From the NCBI GenBank assembly GCA_035547835.1, contig DASZTW010000005.1, positions 124,001-188,000 of the forward strand: a stretch of 64,000 bases of DNA, written 5' to 3'. Of the stretch, positions 35,868 to 44,515 are shown piece after piece. The notes beneath the pieces are model-generated. The model searched no databases, was not told the DNA's origin, and was given only the letters and a program-made list of their open reading frames with translations. Origin of the DNA: Acidimicrobiales bacterium. Its GTDB lineage: Bacteria > Actinomycetota > Acidimicrobiia > Acidimicrobiales > Iamiaceae. The translations under genes and the position numbers were made by a program. Positions within the stretch are counted from its first letter, which is position 1; each line of letters begins with the position of its first letter.

Positions 35868-38800
35868 ATGACCGCGTCGCCGCCCGCCACCGGTTCGCCT
35901 GCCACCGCGCACGCTGATCCCGAGCTGGGTTGGTTGCGACGGCTCCGCCCGTGGGTCGGTGCACACAAGGGGAAAGTGGTGGCCGCGTTCGCCGCGGCGG
36001 TGGTCGGAATGACCGCCGTGTCGGTCGGCCCGGTCATCCAGCGCAGCGTCATCGACGATGTCGTGATCGGCCGGCACGGCTCGCTCGGCACGCTGCTCGC
36101 CGTCTTGGTGGTGCTGGCTGTGGTGCGACTCGCGTCGACATTGGTGCGTCGCTACCTCGGCGGCAAAGTGAGCCTCGAAGTCCCCTACGACTTGCGCAAC
36201 GCGGTGTTCGAGCACCTCCAGCGACTCGACTTCGCGAGCCACGACAACCTGCAGACCGGCCAGCTCGTCAGTCGGGCGAACGCCGACCTCAACATGATCC
36301 AAGCGCTGCTGGCGTGGATGGCGCTGGTGCTCGGCAACGCGGTGCAGCTCCTCGTGTCACTCGGGCTCATGCTCTGGTTATCGCCGTTGCTGTGCGCGCT
36401 GGCGTGCTTCGTTGCCGTCACCTCGTTCGCGGCGGCGTGGCGCATGCGGAGCATCGTCTACGTCTCGAGCTGGGACGCGTCGCAGCGCGAAGCCGAGATG
36501 ACCGCGGCCGTCGAGGAAGCCGTCACCGGAGTCCGGGTCGTGAAGGGCTTCGGCCAGGAACCCACCGAGCTGCGACGTCTGGTCGACGCCGTAGAAGTGC
36601 TGTTCGGGGCGCGGACCCGCAATCTCCGCCACCGCGCCAAGTTCACGGCGCTGCTGCAGACCCTTCCCGCCTGCGGTCAGCTCGCGGTGCTGGTGGTCGG
36701 CGGCTGGTTGGCGCTCCACGGTCACCTCACGGTCGGCACGTTGTTGGCCTTCTTCACGTACCTCACCCAGCTCGCGGCCCCGTCGCGCACCCTCGCCCTG
36801 TTTCTCACCGCGGCGCAGCAGGCGCGGGCGGGGACCGAACGGATCATGGAGCTGCTCGACGCCACTCCGCTGGTCGCCGACGCGCCCGACGCGCTCGATC
36901 TGGCAACCGTCGAGGGCCGCGTCCGGTTCGACCACGTCACGTTCGGTTACTCGCGCCGCGAACCGGTGCTCTCCGACTTCGACCTCGAGCTGGCACCCGG
37001 CGACCGGGTGGCGGTGGTGGGCGCGTCGGGCTCGGGCAAGTCGACGGTCGCGCTGCTGGCGCCCCGCTTCTACGACGTGCTCGGCGGCTCGGTGCAGCTC
37101 GACGGTCACGACGTCCGCGACCTCACGGTCGACTCGGTCCGCCGCCACATCGGCGTGGTGTTCGAGGAGACGTTCCTGTTCTCCGAGACGATCGGCGCCA
37201 ACATCGCGTACGGCCGTCCCGACGCCACGCCCGAGCAGATCCGGGCCGCGGCGCGCGCTGCCGAGGCCGACGGCTTCATCGAGGCGCTGCCCGATGGCTA
37301 CGACACCCCGGTCGGTGAGCGCGGCCTCACCCTGTCGGGTGGCCAGCGGCAACGCATCGCGCTGGCCCGGGCGCTGATCACCGACCCGCGCATCTTGATC
37401 CTCGACGACGCGACCAGCTCGGTCGACGCGCGGGTCGAGCACGAGATCCACCAGACCCTCGAACGGCTGATGGTCGGCCGCACGACGTTGCTGGTGGCCC
37501 ACCGCCGCTCCACGTTGCGGCTGGCCGAGCGGATCGTGGTGCTCGACGAGGGGCAGGTCCTCGACACCGGCACGCACGACGACCTGGTCGGTCGGTGTGC
37601 TCGCTACCGGGAGCTGCTCGCCGGCGACGACGACCAGCTCGACGCGCCACCGGCGCTCGTCGCGGGCAGCGACCCCGAGCCCGACCCGTGCGTCACCGAG
37701 AGCGCGTTCGCCGATGCGCCCTCCGCCGAACGGGCCACCGAGCGCACGGCCGAGCGGGCCGCCGACGGCACCGAACGCCGATCGCACATCGTGCCGGTGG
37801 CGCGGACTGCGGCGCCCGCGGGGACGCGCATGGGCGGCGGGGTGGGCGCGGGGCGAGCCATGGGCGGCGGCGACCGCTTCCTCGGCCCACCCACGCCGGA
37901 GCTGCTGGCCGCGCTCGACGCGCTCGAGCCACCGGTCGACCACAGCAACGTCGACGCGGCCACCCACGAGGAGGACCGCGGCAGCCTCCACCTCCGGCGC
38001 TTCCTCGGCCCGTGGCGCCGGGAGCTCAGCCTCGGCCTCGTGCTGGTGGTGCTCGACGCGCTGGCCACGCTCGCCGGCCCGGCGCTCATCAAAGTCGGGA
38101 TCGACCGGGCCGTCGTGCACGGTTCGCGCAATGCGCTGTGGACCGCGTCGGCCGTGTTCTTCGGGGTCACCTTGTTCGACTGGTGGGACATGTGGGCCGA
38201 CACCCTCGTGACCGGCCGCACCGCCGAGCGCGTGCTGGTGGCGCTCCGCATCCGCGTGTTCGCCCACCTCCAGCGGCTGGGCCTCGACTTCTACGAGAAC
38301 GAGATGGCGGGGCGGATCCTCACCCGGATGACCTCCGACGTCGACACCTTGTCCGACCTGCTCCAAAACGGCCTGATCAACGCGGTGGTCAACGCCGTCA
38401 CGTTCATCGGCATGTTGGTGGTGCTGTTCGTGCTGAGCCCTTGGCTGGCGCTGGCGACGCTCGCCCTCATCCCGCCGCTCGCCGTGGCCACCGCGTGGTT
38501 CCGCCGCAGGTCGAGCGCGGCGTACGACCGCCAGCGCGAGCGCATCGCCGCGGTCAACGCCGACCTGCAGGAGAACTTGAGCGGCGTTCGCGAGACCCAG
38601 GCCTTCCGGCGGCAGTCCCACAACGTCGCCCGCTTCCGCGACCTCGGCGCTGCCCACCGCGACGCCGGCATCGAGGCGATGTGGATCCAGGCCCGCTACT
38701 TCGGTTTCGCCGAGCTGCTCGCCGGGCTCGGCACGGCGCTCGTGCTCGGGCTCGGCGCGCTGTTGGTGCACCGCGGGTCGATCACGGTCGGTGTGCTGGT

Positions 38801-39743
38801 CGCCTTCTTGCTGTACCTCACGCAGTTCTTCGCGCCGATCCAGCAGCTCTCACAGGTGTTCGACAGCTGGCAGAAGGCCGCGGCGGGCATGCGCAAGCTC
38901 GACGACCTGCTCACCACTCCCACGTCGGTGCCCACCTCGCAGCAACCGACGCGGCTCCCGCGCCTGCGAGGCGAGGTCTGCTTCGACCAGGTGCGCTTCC
39001 GGTACGCGCCGGCCGCTCCGTGGGCGCTCGACGGGATCGACGTGGTGCTGCATGCCGGCCAGTCAGTGGCGCTCGTCGGCGAGACCGGATCCGGCAAGTC
39101 CACGCTGGTGAAGCTCGTCGCCCGCTTCCACGACCCAACCGAAGGAGCCGTGCTGGTCGACGGCATCGACTTGCGCACCGTCGACCCGTCCGCGTACCGC
39201 CAGCAGCTCGGCTATGTGCCGCAGGAGCCGTTCCTGTTCGCCGGCACCGTCGCCGCGAACCTCGCGTACGGCCGGCCCGGCGCCAGCCGCGCCGAGCTCG
39301 AAGCGGCGGCGAGAGCGGTCGGCCTGCACGAGCGGATCATGCGGCTGCCCGGTGGCTACGACCACGAACTGATCGAACGGGGACGGTCGTTGTCCACCGG
39401 CGAACGACAGTTGCTCTGCCTCGCCCGCGCATTGGTCGTCGACCCGGCGGTGCTGATCCTCGACGAAGCCACGTCCAACCTCGACTTGGCATCCGAAGCT
39501 CGCATCAACGAGGCCATGGACACCGTGTGCGGGAAGCGCACCTCGGTCACCATCGCCCACCGACTGCCGACGGCCCGCCGGGCACAGCGCATCTTGGTGC
39601 TCGACGGCGGTCGCATCGTCGAAGACGGTGACCACGACAGCCTGCTCGCCCGCGGGGGTCGCTACGCCGACATGTGGCAGGCGTTCGCCGATCCCGACCA
39701 ACCCGACGTCCCCGACGCGCCCTCGATCTCGGCCGCGAGCTGA
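35868..39743 (+). CDS. Single-chain ABC exporter (two fused half-transporters)
   Basis: A 1291-residue protein with architecture TMD1-NBD1-linker-TMD2-NBD2. NBD1 has Walker A GASGSGKST, signature LSGGQRQ and Walker B ILDDATSSVD. NBD2 has Walker A GETGSGKST, signature LSTGERQ and Walker B ILDEATSNLD. So NBD1 has Asp in place of the catalytic Glu and NBD2 has a changed signature, the pairing that makes one degenerate ATP site in asymmetric exporters (TM287/288, BmrCD). The linker (~600-680) is hydrophilic and Glu/Arg/Ala-rich. ATG at 35868 is chosen; an in-frame GTG at 35835 is possible. Probable multidrug or lipid exporter, substrate unknown. Confidence 0.9.
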   Translation: MTASPPATGSPATAHADPELGWLRRLRPWVGAHKGKVVAAFAAAVVGMTAVSVGPVIQRSVIDDVVIGRHGSLGTLLAVLVVLAVVRLASTLVRRYLGGKVSLEVPYDLRNAVFEHLQRLDFASHDNLQTGQLVSRANADLNMIQALLAWMALVLGNAVQLLVSLGLMLWLSPLLCALACFVAVTSFAAAWRMRSIVYVSSWDASQREAEMTAAVEEAVTGVRVVKGFGQEPTELRRLVDAVEVLFGARTRNLRHRAKFTALLQTLPACGQLAVLVVGGWLALHGHLTVGTLLAFFTYLTQLAAPSRTLALFLTAAQQARAGTERIMELLDATPLVADAPDALDLATVEGRVRFDHVTFGYSRREPVLSDFDLELAPGDRVAVVGASGSGKSTVALLAPRFYDVLGGSVQLDGHDVRDLTVDSVRRHIGVVFEETFLFSETIGANIAYGRPDATPEQIRAAARAAEADGFIEALPDGYDTPVGERGLTLSGGQRQRIALARALITDPRILILDDATSSVDARVEHEIHQTLERLMVGRTTLLVAHRRSTLRLAERIVVLDEGQVLDTGTHDDLVGRCARYRELLAGDDDQLDAPPALVAGSDPEPDPCVTESAFADAPSAERATERTAERAADGTERRSHIVPVARTAAPAGTRMGGGVGAGRAMGGGDRFLGPPTPELLAALDALEPPVDHSNVDAATHEEDRGSLHLRRFLGPWRRELSLGLVLVVLDALATLAGPALIKVGIDRAVVHGSRNALWTASAVFFGVTLFDWWDMWADTLVTGRTAERVLVALRIRVFAHLQRLGLDFYENEMAGRILTRMTSDVDTLSDLLQNGLINAVVNAVTFIGMLVVLFVLSPWLALATLALIPPLAVATAWFRRRSSAAYDRQRERIAAVNADLQENLSGVRETQAFRRQSHNVARFRDLGAAHRDAGIEAMWIQARYFGFAELLAGLGTALVLGLGALLVHRGSITVGVLVAFLLYLTQFFAPIQQLSQVFDSWQKAAAGMRKLDDLLTTPTSVPTSQQPTRLPRLRGEVCFDQVRFRYAPAAPWALDGIDVVLHAGQSVALVGETGSGKSTLVKLVARFHDPTEGAVLVDGIDLRTVDPSAYRQQLGYVPQEPFLFAGTVAANLAYGRPGASRAELEAAARAVGLHERIMRLPGGYDHELIERGRSLSTGERQLLCLARALVVDPAVLILDEATSNLDLASEARINEAMDTVCGKRTSVTIAHRLPTARRAQRILVLDGGRIVEDGDHDSLLARGGRYADMWQAFADPDQPDVPDAPSISAAS

Positions 39744-39758
39744 CGCGAAGCAGCGCAG

Positions 39759-40220
39759 ATGAGCGCACCGCGACAGACGTGGGACGACTTCGAGCGCGCC
39801 CACGTGCGCATCACGCTGGCCACCGGCCCCGTCGGGTTCCGACCGGCCACCCGACGCTCGGGCGAGTTCCCCGCGGAGCTCGCCGAGGGCCCTGTCCACG
39901 TCATCACGGCGTGGAACCCGGGCGGCGAGAAGCGCGACGCGGCGCGCAACGATGCGTCGCAGCGTGAGCTCAGCGCCGAGATCGACCGGCGGCAACTCGC
40001 CCGTTGGCCGGCGGTCGGGCTCGACCCGGACAGCGACTGGTACGAGGACAGCATCGCGGTCGTCGGGCTGTCGCGCGACGAGGCATGCGCGCTCGGCCGG
40101 CAGTTCGGCCAAGTCGCGATCTTCGAGCTCGTCGACGCACCGGACGGCTTGTTGGTGGTGGCGTGCGACGGCCGCGTCGCGACTGCGCACTCCTGGGCGA
40201 TCGACCCTGCGCCTGCCTGA
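39759..40220 (+). CDS. DUF3293 family protein
   Basis: A 153-residue protein with the family hallmark VITAWNPGGEKRDAARNDAS, followed by LSRDEACALGRQFGQVAIFEL. Function unknown. It follows the ABC exporter by 15 bp and is probably cotranscribed. Confidence 0.8.
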   Translation: MSAPRQTWDDFERAHVRITLATGPVGFRPATRRSGEFPAELAEGPVHVITAWNPGGEKRDAARNDASQRELSAEIDRRQLARWPAVGLDPDSDWYEDSIAVVGLSRDEACALGRQFGQVAIFELVDAPDGLLVVACDGRVATAHSWAIDPAPA

Positions 40221-40249
40221 AGGCTTGCGGAGCCGGAGGCGCGCGCAAG

Positions 40250-40271
40250 CGGTCGGGCAGCGGCCCGACCG
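40250..40271. terminator. Hairpin between convergent genes
   Basis: A perfect 9-bp inverted repeat, CGGTCGGGC (40250-40258) and GCCCGACCG (40263-40271), with loop AGCG, lies in the 71-bp gap between the convergent DUF3293 and copper-monooxygenase genes. No U-tract follows, as is common in GC-rich actinobacteria. Confidence 0.6.
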
Positions 40272-40291
40272 GGCACCGCGTTGCAGGCGTG

Positions 40292-42445
40292 TCAGGGCGA
40301 GTCGGGAATCAGCGCGTACGTCGAGAAGCACATCTCGTCCTCGGTACCTTCGGCGAACACGATGTACTTCGGCGGCCGGTTCGGGTCGAGCGACCGGTCC
40401 CACGTGCACTCCATCCGCACGGTCTGGCCGGCGTCGACGTGGAGCGGCTGTGCGAGCGAGTAGTTCATCTGCCAGTCGAAGTTCCACGTCGGGATGTCGA
40501 GCAGGATCTTCTGGCTCGGCAGGCCCGGGTCGAGGGTGAGGCGGAAGCTCTTGCCCAACGTGTGCATGTGGCCCATCACGGCGATGATCGTGCCCGACTG
40601 CGGGACTTTGGTGTCGCACGACGAATGGGCCACCCCGTCGAACCCCGCCGTCAGCTCCTCGGGGGTCTTGCCGCAGATCCCCAGCAGCCCCGGCTCGGCG
40701 AACGCACCGATGGGTCCGTACAACCTGGCGTCGTCGGCCAGCGCGGCGTCGCGGTTGCACAGCGGTGCGTTGGTGCCCGGCATGCACGGGATCTCGACCG
40801 GTGCCAGTGGGTTCACGATGGTGATCGGCCGGATCCTCGAGCTCACCGGGTCGAGCTGGAGAGCCATGCCGGAACGGTCGGGGGTCGGCTTGATGTCCTC
40901 GTGGTGGTAGTGGATCTGCAGGACGAGCGCGTCGCCCGGATCGAGCCGGACGCCGCTGTCGTGGCCGTAGATCACCGGCAACTGACCCGGTACCCACCCC
41001 GCGATGAGACCGGCTTGACCGACCACCCGGTGGCCACGGCCGCGGCCCAACGCCACACCGGGGCCGCCGTAGCACGACCAGCCGGGCTTGCCGTCCTGGC
41101 CCTCGCGCGCGGCCGCCTGATCGCGACCGGCGGCCGGCAACTTGAACACCTGCGCGTGATGGATCTCGTTGATCTGGTCGCCGAGGAACTCGTAGCCGGT
41201 CAGGTACATCGACTTGGTGAGGTGCGGGTCGAGGACGAAACAGCGGTAGTCGTTGGGGATCGACGCCGAGCCTTCGTACGCTTTCGCCATGCGCACCACC
41301 ACGTCGTGGCGCGGCGCCGGACCGGCCGCGCCCGGTGTGGGCTTGATGCGGGTGTCGGCGGGGACGTCGAGGTGGCCTCCGGATTCACCCCACGCCACCA
41401 AGTCGTCGACTTGTTGCTGGCTGAGCTGCAACGAGTGCGCGAGCGGCACCCCCTTGGTCGACGCCGGCCAGGGTGGCATGTAGCGAGCCTTCGCCACGAC
41501 GCCGATGCCCGACGCGACCTTCGACGCGTCGCCGGCCGTGTCGAGCGTCCAGTGCTCCGCGCCGACCTTGCCCGTGTTGTGGCACGACGCGCAGCTCGCT
41601 TCGAGGATCGGCTGGATCGTCTTGTGGAACGACGGCCCCGAGCCGTGCTCGGCCGCCCCTGCGGGCGCGGCGATCTGCGTGGGGATCTGGTTGGTCGACG
41701 GGTCGAGCGCGGTCAGCCGCATGGTGAGGCGCACGGCGTCCGACGTGCTGACCAGCCCCGCCACCGAGATCGGCCCGGCGCCGAACGTCGACAGCTTGGT
41801 GTCGGTGGTGGCCGTGGTGGTGAGGCGACCGTTGGCGAAGCGACCCGTCGCGTCCCACGTGATCGGCGCCGTGGTCTTCTTCACGGTGGCGGTCCCGTGG
41901 AGTTGGAAATGGTAGGTGTGCCCCGGTTCGAGACGGGCGGGCAGCCCGCTGATGCTCGTGGTGTGGAACGTGGCGAGCGGATAGGTGGCCGACTCGAGGA
42001 AGTCCTCGCGGATGCGGGCATCGCGCAGGCTCTGGTCGGAGTGGAACTGCTCGACGTTGGCCACGATGTCGCCGACCCGGCTGGCCGCAGGGTTGGTCGG
42101 GTTCAGCGCCAAGTCGCCGGCGATGCCGTTGGTGGTACCGATCGCATGGCCGGTCGTGGCGCCGACGAGCTTCTCGGACACCTCGTAGCCCAGCTGCGAC
42201 CGGGTCGGGTCGATGCGGTACACCGTCTCGCCGTTACCGGCGACCAGCCGGGGAGCTGACGGCACCGAGTACCCCACCGTCTTGTACCGGCTCGGCACGT
42301 CGAGCCACGAATGGATCTTCCACCACGCGAAGCCCGCGACGCCGCCGAGTACCACCACGACCGCGGCGAGGATCCGCCACTTCGACCGCCACGGCCGCGC
42401 GCCGCGCCGGCGGGGCACGTCGGCGGCTGGCTCGGCGTCGGTCAT
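40292..42445 (-). CDS. YceI - cytochrome c - copper type II monooxygenase fusion protein
   Basis: A 717-residue membrane-anchored protein. One N-terminal helix (WRILAAVVVVLGGVAGFAWW, ~residues 23-42) is followed by a YceI-like lipocalin domain (~65-245; YRIDPTRSQLGYEV, FLESATYPLATFHTT). A cytochrome c segment comes next, with haem motif CASCH and probable axial Met in ARYMPPW (~265-340). The rest is a PHM/DBH-type copper monooxygenase: HH in NEIHHAQVF, HYHH, GHMHTLG and DEMCFSTY with the Met ligand. All motifs needed for two copper sites and one haem are present. The active part should lie outside the membrane. The cytochrome may feed electrons to the copper domain (inference). Substrate unknown. 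Confidence 0.85.
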   Translation of the reverse strand: MTDAEPAADVPRRRGARPWRSKWRILAAVVVVLGGVAGFAWWKIHSWLDVPSRYKTVGYSVPSAPRLVAGNGETVYRIDPTRSQLGYEVSEKLVGATTGHAIGTTNGIAGDLALNPTNPAASRVGDIVANVEQFHSDQSLRDARIREDFLESATYPLATFHTTSISGLPARLEPGHTYHFQLHGTATVKKTTAPITWDATGRFANGRLTTTATTDTKLSTFGAGPISVAGLVSTSDAVRLTMRLTALDPSTNQIPTQIAAPAGAAEHGSGPSFHKTIQPILEASCASCHNTGKVGAEHWTLDTAGDASKVASGIGVVAKARYMPPWPASTKGVPLAHSLQLSQQQVDDLVAWGESGGHLDVPADTRIKPTPGAAGPAPRHDVVVRMAKAYEGSASIPNDYRCFVLDPHLTKSMYLTGYEFLGDQINEIHHAQVFKLPAAGRDQAAAREGQDGKPGWSCYGGPGVALGRGRGHRVVGQAGLIAGWVPGQLPVIYGHDSGVRLDPGDALVLQIHYHHEDIKPTPDRSGMALQLDPVSSRIRPITIVNPLAPVEIPCMPGTNAPLCNRDAALADDARLYGPIGAFAEPGLLGICGKTPEELTAGFDGVAHSSCDTKVPQSGTIIAVMGHMHTLGKSFRLTLDPGLPSQKILLDIPTWNFDWQMNYSLAQPLHVDAGQTVRMECTWDRSLDPNRPPKYIVFAEGTEDEMCFSTYALIPDSP

Positions 42446-42484
42446 GTCATCTCGTCCCCCTGCGCGGCCGCCCAGCGACCGGCG

Positions 42485-42567
42485 TGCCCGGGGTGGGATT
42501 CGAACCCACACGCCCTTTCGGACAGCGGATTTTGAGTCCGCCGCGTCTGCCATTCCGCCACCCGGGC
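42485..42567 (-). tRNA. tRNA-Leu (anticodon CAA)
   Basis: An 83-nt class II tRNA on the minus strand. Acceptor GCCCGGG (42567-42561) pairs with CCCGGGC, with discriminator A at 42485. The anticodon stem GCGGA/TCCGC encloses loop CTCAAAA (anticodon CAA, reading UUG). A long variable arm with a GAAA-type loop and the T-arm GGGTTCGAATCCC are present. The 3' CCA is not encoded. Confidence 0.95.
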
Positions 42568-42593
42568 GAGCTCGTCGATCGTAGCCGGGCGGG

Positions 42594-43277
42594 TCACGCG
42601 AGCAGGACGCCCTCGTGGCGCAGCAGCCAGCGCTTGGCGTCGAGGCCGCCGCCGTAGCCGCCGAGCGCCCCGCCGGTTCGCAGCACGCGGTGGCACGGCT
42701 GCACGATCGGGATGGGGTTGGTGGCCATGGCCGTGCCGACCGCGCGGGACGCACCGGGGTGCCCGACCCGGGTGGCGAGGTCGCGGTAGCTGAGCACCAC
42801 GCCGAACGGCACCAGGGTGAGCTCCCGCAAGACGTCGAGGCGAAAGCCGTGGGAGAGCTGACGGTCGAGCGGGAGATCGAAGTCGCGGCGCGCGCCGTCG
42901 AAGTACTCGTCGAGCTGGCGGCGGACGTCGTCGAGGCGGGCCGGGTCCTCCAACACCCGCGGCGACACTCTCGCAGCCAGCTCCTCGAGACCCTCCGCGC
43001 CGGTGCCGAAGTGGATCTGCACGAGGCCGACCGACGTGGCCGCCAGCGTGAGGGGACCGATCGGCGTGTCGTGGTGGGTCCAGGCGACGTCGACCAGGCC
43101 GGCTGCGGCCGCTGCGTCCCGGGCCCGGGACAGCACATCGGCGGGGACCGACGGCGTGGCACTCGCCGCGGCGCGCAGCCGGTCGACGATCGCGGTGTCG
43201 GCAGCGTCGACCGGAGCGGCAGCGTCGGGCGACGAGTCGGTCGGGTTCGAGTGGGCGGAGTTCGGGCGGAGGGTCAT
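42594..43277 (-). CDS. ogt: Methylated-DNA-protein cysteine methyltransferase
   Basis: A 227-residue DNA repair protein that moves the alkyl group of O6-methylguanine to its own cysteine. The active-site motif IPIVQPCHRVL is present, followed by GGYGGGLDAKRWLLRHE; the helix-turn-helix segment LSYRDLATRVGHPGASRAVG precedes it. An Ala/Asp-rich N-terminal ~75 residues precede the domain. ATG at 43277 overlaps the sigma-factor stop (ATGA), so the two are coupled. Confidence 0.92.
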   Translation of the reverse strand: MTLRPNSAHSNPTDSSPDAAAPVDAADTAIVDRLRAAASATPSVPADVLSRARDAAAAAGLVDVAWTHHDTPIGPLTLAATSVGLVQIHFGTGAEGLEELAARVSPRVLEDPARLDDVRRQLDEYFDGARRDFDLPLDRQLSHGFRLDVLRELTLVPFGVVLSYRDLATRVGHPGASRAVGTAMATNPIPIVQPCHRVLRTGGALGGYGGGLDAKRWLLRHEGVLLA

Positions 43278-43765
43278 GGCGTCACCTGCTTGCGGAGGGT
43301 GGCGAGGCCGGCGCGCACGTTCTGGCGGGCGGCCGCCTCGGTGGTTCCGATGACCTCGCCGATCTCCGCGTACGGCAGGTCGGCCAGATAGCGGTACGTC
43401 ACCGCCGCACGCTGCTTGTCGGGCAGCGCGGCCACCGCTTCCCAGAGCTCGACGTCCGGGAGATCGTCCGCATCGGGACGCCGGCCGGTCGCCACGTCTT
43501 CGGGGAGGGCGGCGCGGGTCGACACCGGGCGCCGCGCGGCCGCGCGGGCCGCGTCGATCCGCCGCCGGTGGGCGATCGTGAACAGCCACGCTCGGAGGTT
43601 CGCGTCGTGGCGGAGGTCGCGATAGCCGCGCAATGCCGCGAGCACCGTCTCCTGGAACCAGTCGGCGCCATCGTCGGGGCCGAGCAGCGCACGGCAATAG
43701 CCCCACAGCGCGGCGCCGTGCTCATCGAGCACCTGCTGGAACGGAGGGAGGTGGCGTGTGGTCAT
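43274..43765 (-). CDS. ECF-type RNA polymerase sigma factor
   Basis: A 163-residue sigma-70-family protein reduced to regions 2 and 4. Region 2 spans roughly residues 10-80 (GADWFQETVLAALRGYRDLR, AWLFTIAHRRRID). Region 4 spans ~105-158 (ALPDKQRAAVTYRYLADLPY followed by the EIGEVIGTTEAAARQNVRAG helix-turn-helix). No anti-sigma gene is adjacent; the downstream coupled gene is ogt, which suggests an alkylation-response unit (inference). Confidence 0.88.
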   Translation of the reverse strand: MTTRHLPPFQQVLDEHGAALWGYCRALLGPDDGADWFQETVLAALRGYRDLRHDANLRAWLFTIAHRRRIDAARAAARRPVSTRAALPEDVATGRRPDADDLPDVELWEAVAALPDKQRAAVTYRYLADLPYAEIGEVIGTTEAAARQNVRAGLATLRKQVTP

Positions 43766-43816
43766 CTCACCGGAGACAACGACGCGGCCGCCGCCCGCGT
43801 GAGATCAGGCCGCAGA

Positions 43817-44293
43817 TCAGGCGTCGGCCAGCGCGGCCAGCAGCTTCTTCGGGGTGTCCTTGGGGCTGATCTTGGGCCACGCCGCGGCGATCTTGCCCTT
43901 CTCGTCGATCAGGAAGGCGGACCGGATGATCCCCATGAACTTGCGGCCGTACAGCGACTTCTCGCCCCACACGCCATACGCCTCGGCGACCTTGTGGTCG
44001 GGATCGGACAGCAACGGGTAGCCGAGCCCGTGCTTCTCGTCGAACTGGGCCTGCTTCTCCGGCGTGTCGGGGCTGATGCCGACGATCACGGTGTCACCGA
44101 CGTCGCCGGCGATGTCGCGCAGCCCGCATGCCTGGGTGGTGCAGCCGGGTGTGAGGGCCCGGGGGTAGAAGAACACGAGCACCTTGCGCCCCTTGAAGCT
44201 CGACAGCCGAACGAGGTCGCCGCGCTGGTCCTTCAATCCGATCGCGGGCGCCCGCTCGCCGGGCTGCGGGGAAGTGGGAGATGCCGTCGCCAT
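43817..44293 (-). CDS. bcp: Peroxiredoxin BCP/PrxQ
   Basis: A 158-residue thiol peroxidase with active site PRALTPGCTTQACGLRD (peroxidatic Cys in TPGC and resolving Cys five residues on) and GISPDTPEKQAQFDEKHGL downstream, as in BCP proteins. ATG at 44293 is preceded by TACGGT with an 8-nt gap, consistent with a leaderless mRNA. Paralogous to the gene at 17356-17814. Confidence 0.9.
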   Translation of the reverse strand: MATASPTSPQPGERAPAIGLKDQRGDLVRLSSFKGRKVLVFFYPRALTPGCTTQACGLRDIAGDVGDTVIVGISPDTPEKQAQFDEKHGLGYPLLSDPDHKVAEAYGVWGEKSLYGRKFMGIIRSAFLIDEKGKIAAAWPKISPKDTPKKLLAALADA

Positions 44294-44301
44294 GTCCGCC
44301 G

Positions 44302-44307
44302 ACCGTA
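44302..44307 (-). promoter_or_regulatory. -10 box of bcp, leaderless type
   Basis: TACGGT on the minus strand lies 8 nt before the bcp ATG, with GCGACA about 19 bp farther upstream as a weak -35. No ribosome binding site is present. Confidence 0.4.
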
Positions 44308-44370
44308 GCCGTCCACCCCCCGCCCCTGTCGCCGAACCCCGCCGCCGCCGCGGCGCTCCCCCCATCCGTG

Positions 44371-44413
44371 CCGTGAGCAGAAACCCACCCCCACGGTGTT
44401 CAAGTGCTCACAG
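44371..44413. repeat. Palindromic repeat family A, diverged copy
   Basis: Inverted arms GTGAGCA and TGCTCAC flank an altered centre. The right side shares 19 identical bases with 4632-4650 of the glgX copy. Here the element sits in a divergent promoter region (bcp and TSUP), unlike the other two loci. Confidence 0.75.
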
Positions 44414-44415
44414 CA

Positions 44416-44451
44416 GGGTCGGGTGGGTCGGGTGGGTCGGGTGGGTCGGGT
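44416..44451 (+). repeat. Four perfect GGGTCGGGT repeats, G-quadruplex motif
   Basis: Four exact 9-bp copies give eight GGG runs separated by one or two bases, a strong predicted G-quadruplex on the plus strand. It lies about 65 bp upstream of the TSUP start and directly after a family A palindrome. Confidence 0.85.
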
Positions 44452-44503
44452 GCCCTCGGGCATTTGGGGGAAAAGCCACCTTTTCTGTCGGCTTTCCCGG
44501 CTA

Positions 44504-44509
44504 TATGCT
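44504..44509 (+). promoter_or_regulatory. -10 box of the TSUP permease gene, leaderless type
   Basis: TATGCT within CTATATGCTGG lies 6 nt before the GTG at 44516. A nearby inverted repeat, AAAGCC (44472-44477) and GGCTTT (44490-44495), spans the -35 zone and could be an operator. Confidence 0.5.
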
Positions 44510-44515
44510 GGCTCG

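Noticed and set aside
42485-42567. tRNA-Leu region as part of a protein gene
   Set aside because: Frames through it end as shadows; the cloverleaf with anticodon CAA is complete.
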